The position numbers and the translations under genes were made by a program. A stretch of DNA of 64,000 nt from the NCBI GenBank assembly GCA_000442125.1, contig KE546975.1, forward strand, positions 1,178,001 through 1,242,000, read 5' to 3'. Below the pieces are notes generated by a model. That model searched no databases. It was not told where the DNA came from and was given only the letters and a program-made list of their open reading frames with translations. Origin of the DNA: Opeltia flavorubescens (lineage: Eukaryota; Ascomycota; Lecanoromycetes; Teloschistales; Teloschistaceae). Below, one piece after another: positions 58,289 to 64,000 of the stretch (the stretch's first letter is position 1; each line of letters starts with the position of its first letter).

Positions 58289-60310
58289 ATGCCCACCATT
58301 CCTCCATCACAAAAGTTCAGGGACTTTCGGCACAACCAGCCAGATCTCTCGGATTCAGTCCTGTTGAACTCCAACAATAGAGGCCAATTTACTGGTGAAC
58401 CAGACGTTGCCGTCGTCGGCGCCGGTATTATCAGTCTCTGCTATGCCATTCACCTCAAGAATGCGTCTCCACATCTCAAGATCTCAGTCTTCGAAAAAAG
58501 CCCTGCCCCAATTGAAAAGATTGGGGAGTCCACGCTGTCACCATTTTCCAAGTTGACCTCTGGTGATATGTGCCATGTTGACTATTTCCTACGTCTCTTT
58601 GGCCTGAAGGATGGGTTGCAGTTTTACCGCGTTGATGAGCACGATCGGGAGATCCCTTCGAGTGATATTGGAGGCCTTGATATTTCGTACCAGCTTGATC
58701 GGCGGATGTCGGAGCTGTTCTTCACCATGTGGGCCCAAAAGATCGGTATTAACGTGTACCATGGCGTGGAATGCGGTTTCGAACTTCCGAACGGCGCCGG
58801 TCAGTCTATCACCGATTTCAGTTTCCAGTCGACCTCAGGAGACATAAATCCACCCAAAATCACGTTGAAGGATCCCATGAGATCAATCGAGACAACCACA
58901 ACCAACGTCGATGCCAAATTGGTCGTCGATGCCAGCGGCTTCTCAAGGAAGCTGACATCAAAATTCGGTAATAAAGAAAAATTGGGTCCATGGAATTGCG
59001 ATGCCTATTGGGCATACTTCAAACAAAAAGAAGGCGGGTTCGACAATGTCGATAAGCGGCTGAATAAATGGGATTATCCGGCGACGAAGCACATGTGCTT
59101 CCCCGAGGGTTGGGGTTGGTTCATCGGTCTCATCTCATGGCATCATGCGCCGCTGGCCAACCTGATGGATCTCCTTGATTACATGATCGAAAATGCGAGT
59201 GCGAAAGTTCCAGCAGATGAAATACCGTCTACCAAAGACCTCTCCGCCATTTTTGACTGTCCCTATGAGTTCATTACCTCAATTGGATGGGCCGTCAGGA
59301 ATGATTTCAAAACCTTCCCCGAAAATATAGATGAGTACGGTTCCGGTGAGGGAGAGAGAAAGTTCAATTTCATCAAGCGGAAATATCCAGCTCTGGAACG
59401 GCTCATGGACGGCAGCTACGAGCTGTTACCAAAGTACTATGGTCAAACTTACTTCGTTCGGAAAACGTTGGCGTATCGAAGCCCTGTCGTTGCCGGAGAG
59501 GGATGGTTGGCGATCGGCAACAGCGCTGGCTTCACTAATCCTCTAATCTCACCTGGGATCAATGCTGGTATTGGAGGCGCAGTCATCGCGGCCAACCTTA
59601 CTGAAAGCATTTTCGCGGCCCGGCCGAATGAAAAGAAAGCGGTAATGCGGAGATGCGCCCAGCTGCACCAGGTTCATATGCACGACTTCAGGCTTCCGAG
59701 ACTCCATTTGATGAATCGCTACTGGTACAACTCTTTCCGAGATCACAGACTGTTCGAAGGATTGACAGCTTGCTACTGGGTTCTTGCCATTGACGAGGTT
59801 GAAGGGCACTATGAAGACGCCACATACTCTATCGACGATACAAAGTGGAATGTCGGCAGTGGAGGTGACGAATTCAAGGAGTTCGCCGAGAAAGTCCTTA
59901 GGATATTAGAGCCTGCAGATGAGCTTGTCCCGAGGGAAGAAGATGTCGAGAAAGTTGTTGCATTGAGCGCGGAAGTTCTGGAGCGTCGCCACAAGCTTTA
60001 TCCAGTCAATACATGGGGACGGTATCTTCGGGAGTACAACGACAAATTGCAAAAGACCCCAGGAAAAATGGAGAGGGATCCAGGTGGCAAAGTGTCCGGC
60101 ACCCGGTGCTCGGGCTGCAATTACTGGGTCCATAACAATGCCAGCTTCTGTCCTATTTGTGGGAGCAAGTCGGCTGTGCTTCGACATAATGACGCTCACA
60201 GGACAGGAAGCATCGTCGGGACCGATCTAAGCTCCAGTGATTGGTTCAGAGCAGCAATAACCTCGCTTGAAGACATGCGACGATTTGTCAATCCACAAGC
60301 GGTGTATTAA
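58289..60310 (+). CDS. FAD-dependent halogenase-like monooxygenase with C-terminal zinc ribbon
   Basis: A single uninterrupted exon of 673 aa. The dinucleotide-binding motif VVGAGIISL (42-50) has Ser where the third Gly usually stands. GESTLSPF (79-86) matches the GEAT/GEST element of flavin-dependent tryptophan-halogenase-type enzymes (PF04820 group), and WLAIGNSAGFTNPLISPG is the second FAD-binding segment. The halogenase signature WxWxIP appears altered as WGWFIG (275-280), and the segment corresponding to the SYKMAIKF lysine region reads LQFYR. Halogenation is therefore doubtful. A general FAD monooxygenase or reductase is as likely. Unusually, residues 607-624 form a zinc ribbon (CxxC-x10-CxxC). 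It has no intron, unlike nearly all neighbours. Its 3' end faces the alcohol dehydrogenase. Confidence 0.85.
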   Translation: MPTIPPSQKFRDFRHNQPDLSDSVLLNSNNRGQFTGEPDVAVVGAGIISLCYAIHLKNASPHLKISVFEKSPAPIEKIGESTLSPFSKLTSGDMCHVDYFLRLFGLKDGLQFYRVDEHDREIPSSDIGGLDISYQLDRRMSELFFTMWAQKIGINVYHGVECGFELPNGAGQSITDFSFQSTSGDINPPKITLKDPMRSIETTTTNVDAKLVVDASGFSRKLTSKFGNKEKLGPWNCDAYWAYFKQKEGGFDNVDKRLNKWDYPATKHMCFPEGWGWFIGLISWHHAPLANLMDLLDYMIENASAKVPADEIPSTKDLSAIFDCPYEFITSIGWAVRNDFKTFPENIDEYGSGEGERKFNFIKRKYPALERLMDGSYELLPKYYGQTYFVRKTLAYRSPVVAGEGWLAIGNSAGFTNPLISPGINAGIGGAVIAANLTESIFAARPNEKKAVMRRCAQLHQVHMHDFRLPRLHLMNRYWYNSFRDHRLFEGLTACYWVLAIDEVEGHYEDATYSIDDTKWNVGSGGDEFKEFAEKVLRILEPADELVPREEDVEKVVALSAEVLERRHKLYPVNTWGRYLREYNDKLQKTPGKMERDPGGKVSGTRCSGCNYWVHNNASFCPICGSKSAVLRHNDAHRTGSIVGTDLSSSDWFRAAITSLEDMRRFVNPQAVY

Positions 60311-60870
60311 CTGAGCTCGGCCTGGTTTGATAGGTGCTTGCATTCCCATTCCACTCATGGTTTAGGTTGGTGTTTCTTCTCACTTAAGACACGTGAAGTC
60401 ATGTAACAAAAGGTGTACAATTCCAATAGATAGCCAAAGAGAGATAGAGAAGGGAATATAGATTGTACTAAGGAAAGAATGTATATAGTAGTGCAGAAAA
60501 AGAATATAGATTATTACAAAATATACGATAAAAAGCCCCGATTCCGAGGGTTGTCTAAATCCGAAATTCTTAAGACGCGGAGCAATGAATGAGTATGCGT
60601 TATGAAAGTAACATCTGGAACGCTGTTTACCTTCAGATTGAGTTGAGTAACGAATTCCACAAGCATTAAGATTGTCGATTCAATGACGAGAGAGGAAAAA
60701 AATACAACTACATCTTCGGCAAGCAGCTTGTAACATCAGAAGCTGATGGTCCCACATGCATTAAGCTTATGATAGCTAGCGTATAAATACACCCACACCC
60801 CATCAGTGTACGTCATCTGTCACCCCTCGTGCTGCCTCATCACTTTCGTACAACCTTATTCCCCACCCCC
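60311..60870. other. Convergent AT-rich gap
   Basis: This is the 3' region between the halogenase-like and alcohol dehydrogenase genes. It is AT-rich (60420-60700) with no gene. Confidence 0.45.
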
Positions 60871-62122
60871 CTAATTAACAAGCACATACCGATACCTCGC
60901 CTTATTCGCCGCCATATCTACCACCGCCTGATTCGCCTCCTTCATCGGTCTCTGATTAATCCACGGCTTCAACCCCTTCTTCGCGGTCAAATCCAGCATA
61001 TCCCTAATCTCGGCCGGAGAACCGATAGCACTACCACCCATCTTCACACCCTTTCCGATCAACGAGAACGCATTGAAGGCGGGCATCCGGTCCTCCGGAG
61101 CACCGACTTGAATAAAAGTGCCGCGGACGCGAAGAAGTTGGAGGTATTGCTCGAGTGGCATGTTGGGCTGAGAAACGGTGGAGACGAGGAGATCGAGGGA
61201 GAGGGCGTGATGAGTGGCCCAGTCGGGATCTTCGTCTGTGGAGATGTATTCGTCTGCGCCGAGCTGTGTTGCTGGCGTTAGCACTCCTCAGAATCAACGT
61301 GATATGTAGAACGTACCTTGAGTGCATCTTCCTTTTTGTTAGCTTTCCTACTAATCGCCACAACCTTATCCGCTCCCAGCGCTTTCGCATATATCAAACC
61401 AAAATGCCCGAGTCCCCCGATCCCAATAATCCCAACCCTCTTCCCCGGCCCACAGCGATTTCTTTTTAAGGGGGAATACAGCGTTACACCGCCACATAAC
61501 ATCGGCGCTGCATCTTCGGAGCTTATCTTTTCGGGGATCTTGAAGACGAAATGTGATGGTCCGCGCCAGTATTGCGCGTAGCCGCCGTAGGATTTGCTTC
61601 CGTCGGGGTATTTGCCGTCGTATGTGTTGACGGTGCCGATTTGGCAGTGGTTTTCGACGCCGTGGGAACATTCTTCGCAGTCGGGGCGGAGGCAGGAGGA
61701 GGACTGTGCACCTACACCGACGCGGTCGCCGACTCTGTTCGTCATCGATCAGCACCCGTGCGGTGGATTAAAGGGAACCCTGAGGTCGGCTTGACAGAAC
61801 ATACTTGATACCGCCTTCAACTTTGTTACCAACTTTGACAGCGTGCCCGACGATTTCGTGGCTACGGATGGTTAGCTGGTGGGCTTTTGTACCGATTGTT
61901 AATGTGCAGCAGTACTCACCCAACGCAGCAAGGGTAGTTGGTAGGCATCCATCCACTTCTCAAAGTGTGGAGATCTGAGCCACAGATGCCAGCATGAGTG
62001 ACTTTGATGTCAACATCCGTCTCGTCCCATGTCTTTGGCTCGTAGGACTGCCATTTCATATTCCCTTCCGCAGCAGAAGAGTCCAAGCCCATCCATCCTT
62101 CGAACTTGTAATTGGTGCTCAT
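60871..62122 (-). CDS. Zinc-dependent alcohol dehydrogenase, cinnamyl-ADH/Adh6 type
   Basis: NADP-dependent reduction of aldehydes to alcohols is inferred from the family. Exons on the minus strand are 62122-61920, 61861-61805, 61734-61317 and 61263-60871 (introns 58, 70 and 53 nt), giving 356 aa; an ATG at 62152 would add 10 residues. Catalytic zinc ligands are Cys47 (AGICGSDLH) and the GHE at 68-70 created at the first splice junction. The structural-zinc lobe with clustered Cys (CLRPDCEECSHGVENHC) is intact. The Rossmann motif is GIIGIGGLGHFGL. The order and length match the fungal ADH6/7 group. A TATATATA-like stretch near 62250 may be its promoter. Confidence 0.93.
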
Positions 62123-62742
62123 GATTGCAATTGGGGAATTGTGAAATGTCAAGATAAGAGTAATTGAGAGTCAATGGACGGTACTTCTTGAAGTATAGAA
62201 TTATATGAGTAAGGAGAAATAAATATTTGAAGCATACGAAGGAAGCTGGTATATATACAAAGAAGATATCAAGCAATTGATCGGTAATTCCATCCGGAAA
62301 TCAAAGATTGAAAGACGTGAAGTGGTGAACTGATGAGATCATAACCTACAAGCTATTTCCTTAGTGTGTAGCCATAGGACCACGATCCGGTCGGCACACT
62401 ATTCCCGCCCTCCATAGTCAAACCTAATTCCAGATTCCTCGAGGATTCTAGAAGTTGGCGGGCAAACCTCCGGCGATACCGGACTGCACCCTGAATCTGC
62501 CGATACATGATTGTGGCGAAATTCGTGGAGATAATGGAAACAGAAAAATTTGTGTCGGATGAGAAATCAGGTTTGGATCCTTCTCGCTAAGACAGCCAAT
62601 CATATCGATCGTAGACGAGAATCAAATGAAAATCATCCTCGGTCATTTTGCAGAGTGGAAGGGAAATGGTTGGAGTCATGTTTAACGATAATAGAAATGT
62701 CGTGGAATTAAATACAAGTCGCTTTCAATGCCCATACCGTCT
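62123..62742. other. Intergenic region upstream of the ADH gene
   Basis: This lies between two minus-strand genes. No gene is seen; the ADH promoter with TATA-like sequence lies at its left end. Confidence 0.45.
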
Positions 62743-63710
62743 TTAAGGACAAGTGGCCTTGTGCGTAGCCCCCAATAACCCTCCAACCAGCCGATTGGCA
62801 ATATCACTGACATAAGACGTCGTTCCACCCGCACCCGTTAGATCTGTAAGATCTTGACGGTTAGGGACACTGCCGGTGTTGTAACTTCTCACCGTGTAGG
62901 CAACATCGCCGCCCGTCGCAGATAGCCAATATGCGATGCCTGGTGCTTGCGGAGCAGTGTTGGTCCCCTTATGTCCATAAATACCAAACTCAGCCATGGT
63001 CGTAATTACGGACGCCGGACATGTGTTCTTCGCGTAGCTATCGCACAAAGGCACCCCAGGTAATTGGACCTGGAACAGACCGAAGGATTTACCCCAATCG
63101 CCGATGATGGGGCGGACTTTGCCGGAGCTCTCTTGCAACATTACCGCGAATGCGATACGACTGGAATTTGTGCGTCAGTAAGAAGGGTTCGGCCAACTGT
63201 CTGGACTTGATAATATACGTACGGATCGATTCCAGCTTGTTCGGACACTGATTGGATGGCGGCGATGGCATTGTCTGCTTCGTCGGGACCGTCATTGGAA
63301 ACACCGACCATGTCGGATCTGGCATGGGAGATTATGCAAGACAGATCCATCCATTGGCTTTCTGGAGGAAAGTCCGAGTGCATTTGATAACACTGTGGTG
63401 CGGAGGCTGTCGAAGGGCATTCGCCGGTGCCGGTTGGGCCACCTGAGGGTTGCGCTCCTCCTGCGCTTGCTGACCGCGTCGGCATAGTCGTCTGTGCGTA
63501 GAATAGGCCGGTCGTTATCGATGAAGCGCCAGTTGTAGCTGTCGAAGCAGCACTTATGGTAGAGGTAGCAGTACCGGATGATGATGCCGTAAGCGGCCCA
63601 TGACTTGGCCGGACCGCTGCCTCCTCAAATTGACGATGTTCGAGGGGAATACCGAGTACAGAACAGAGTAGCGCCGCAGAGAAGACGAAATGGGCAAAGA
63701 TGGCCAGCAT
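62743..63710 (-). CDS. Secreted lysozyme-fold (transglycosylase-like) protein
   Basis: Exons on the minus strand 63710-63223 and 63160-62743 (62-nt intron, phase 2) give 301 aa. A signal peptide is clear (MLAIFAHFVFSAALLCSVLG, cleavage near 20), followed by a Ser/Thr/Ala/Gly-rich linker to about residue 110, likely O-glycosylated. The C-terminal domain resembles fungal secreted lysozyme/SLT-like proteins: AFAVMLQESSGKVRP with a candidate catalytic Glu173, SFGLFQVQ, and paired Cys (PLCDSYAKNTCP) for a disulphide. It may act on bacterial peptidoglycan or chitin-like polymers; activity is not shown by sequence alone. Confidence 0.83.
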
Positions 63711-64000
63711 CTTGAAAGGAATAAAGTAGCTTCTGAGGAAATAGCCTCCAATGGAGGAAGCAGCGTAAAAACGCTACAGATGCTTTACTGAAAGGAAGGA
63801 GCGATGCGTTACAAAAAGCAATGAATCTCGCAGACACATCTCAGATTTCGACAGAACGCACGGAGTATATGCATGGTAAATGAGACCAGCTCACAGGAGA
63901 AGGTAGCCGATCATGAGGCTCGGCGTTGGGCCAGTTTTGTACTACAGCTCATAGTAGAAGAAGGTCTGAGGAGTAATTTTGTTGGATCATCAGTGAAGGA
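63711..64000. other. Upstream region at window edge
   Basis: This is the probable promoter of the secreted lysozyme-like gene. Nothing else is visible. Confidence 0.4.

Noticed and set aside
1-64000. tRNA, rRNA, CRISPR, DNA transposon, LTR element or other virus-like element
   Set aside because: A read of both strands found no tRNA arms, ribosomal sequence, spaced repeats, transposase or reverse-transcriptase motifs.

Overview
The window is nuclear DNA of a filamentous ascomycete (Pezizomycotina). The evidence is compact genes with frequent 45-120 nt GT-AG introns carrying CTAAC/CTGAC-type branch sites just before the acceptor, short intergenic spaces, and fungus-specific families (DUF3605, EsdC-type CBM48 protein, fungal zinc-ribbon protein, CnxG, LRA rhamnose enzymes). 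Class-level placement cannot be made from sequence alone. Three single N bases (17520, 34630, 52003) show that it is a draft assembly. I rebuilt splice structures by hand. In nearly every case, consensus sites and reading phase agree with family expectations.

Layout. 0-9.4 kb: a large orphan protein, a Cys/Met-type PLP enzyme, a DUF4185-like protein preceded by a 3 x 44 bp tandem repeat, and U2AF small subunit. 9.7-15.1 kb: a heavily interrupted membrane-protein gene, an NGIP1/DUF3605 protein and an oxysterol-binding protein with nine exons. 15.4-18.8 kb: an ING-family PHD-finger protein and a HOS2-type histone deacetylase, transcribed divergently. 19.8-25 kb: a sugar-porter transporter, a small five-exon zinc-ribbon protein and an orphan basic protein. 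25.2-29.2 kb: ADE16/17 bifunctional purine enzyme, divergent from a coiled-coil orphan. 29.7-38.6 kb: an aldo-keto reductase with an 11-nt exon, DOM34/Pelota, an M28 glutamate-carboxypeptidase-like peptidase, a mitochondrial Bax-inhibitor-like protein and an NAD-dependent epimerase-like protein. 39.3-53.4 kb: RPB2, an EsdC-like protein, an MFS transporter, the small molybdopterin synthase subunit and a CYT-4/DSS1-type mitochondrial exoribonuclease.

54.2-64 kb has a more accessory character. LRA2 and LRA1 (lactonase and dehydrogenase, the first two steps of non-phosphorylated L-rhamnose breakdown) lie tail to tail. After 1.8 kb without a recognisable gene comes an intronless flavin-dependent, halogenase-like protein with a C-terminal zinc ribbon. 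It is followed by a zinc alcohol dehydrogenase and a secreted lysozyme-fold protein.

Most of the window is housekeeping: transcription, splicing, ribosome rescue, purine and Moco synthesis, mitochondrial RNA decay. No tRNA, rRNA, CRISPR array or recognisable transposon was seen. The least ordinary items are the halogenase-like/zinc-ribbon protein, the LRA pair, the divergent HOS2/ING pair, the leader tandem repeat and several micro-exons.
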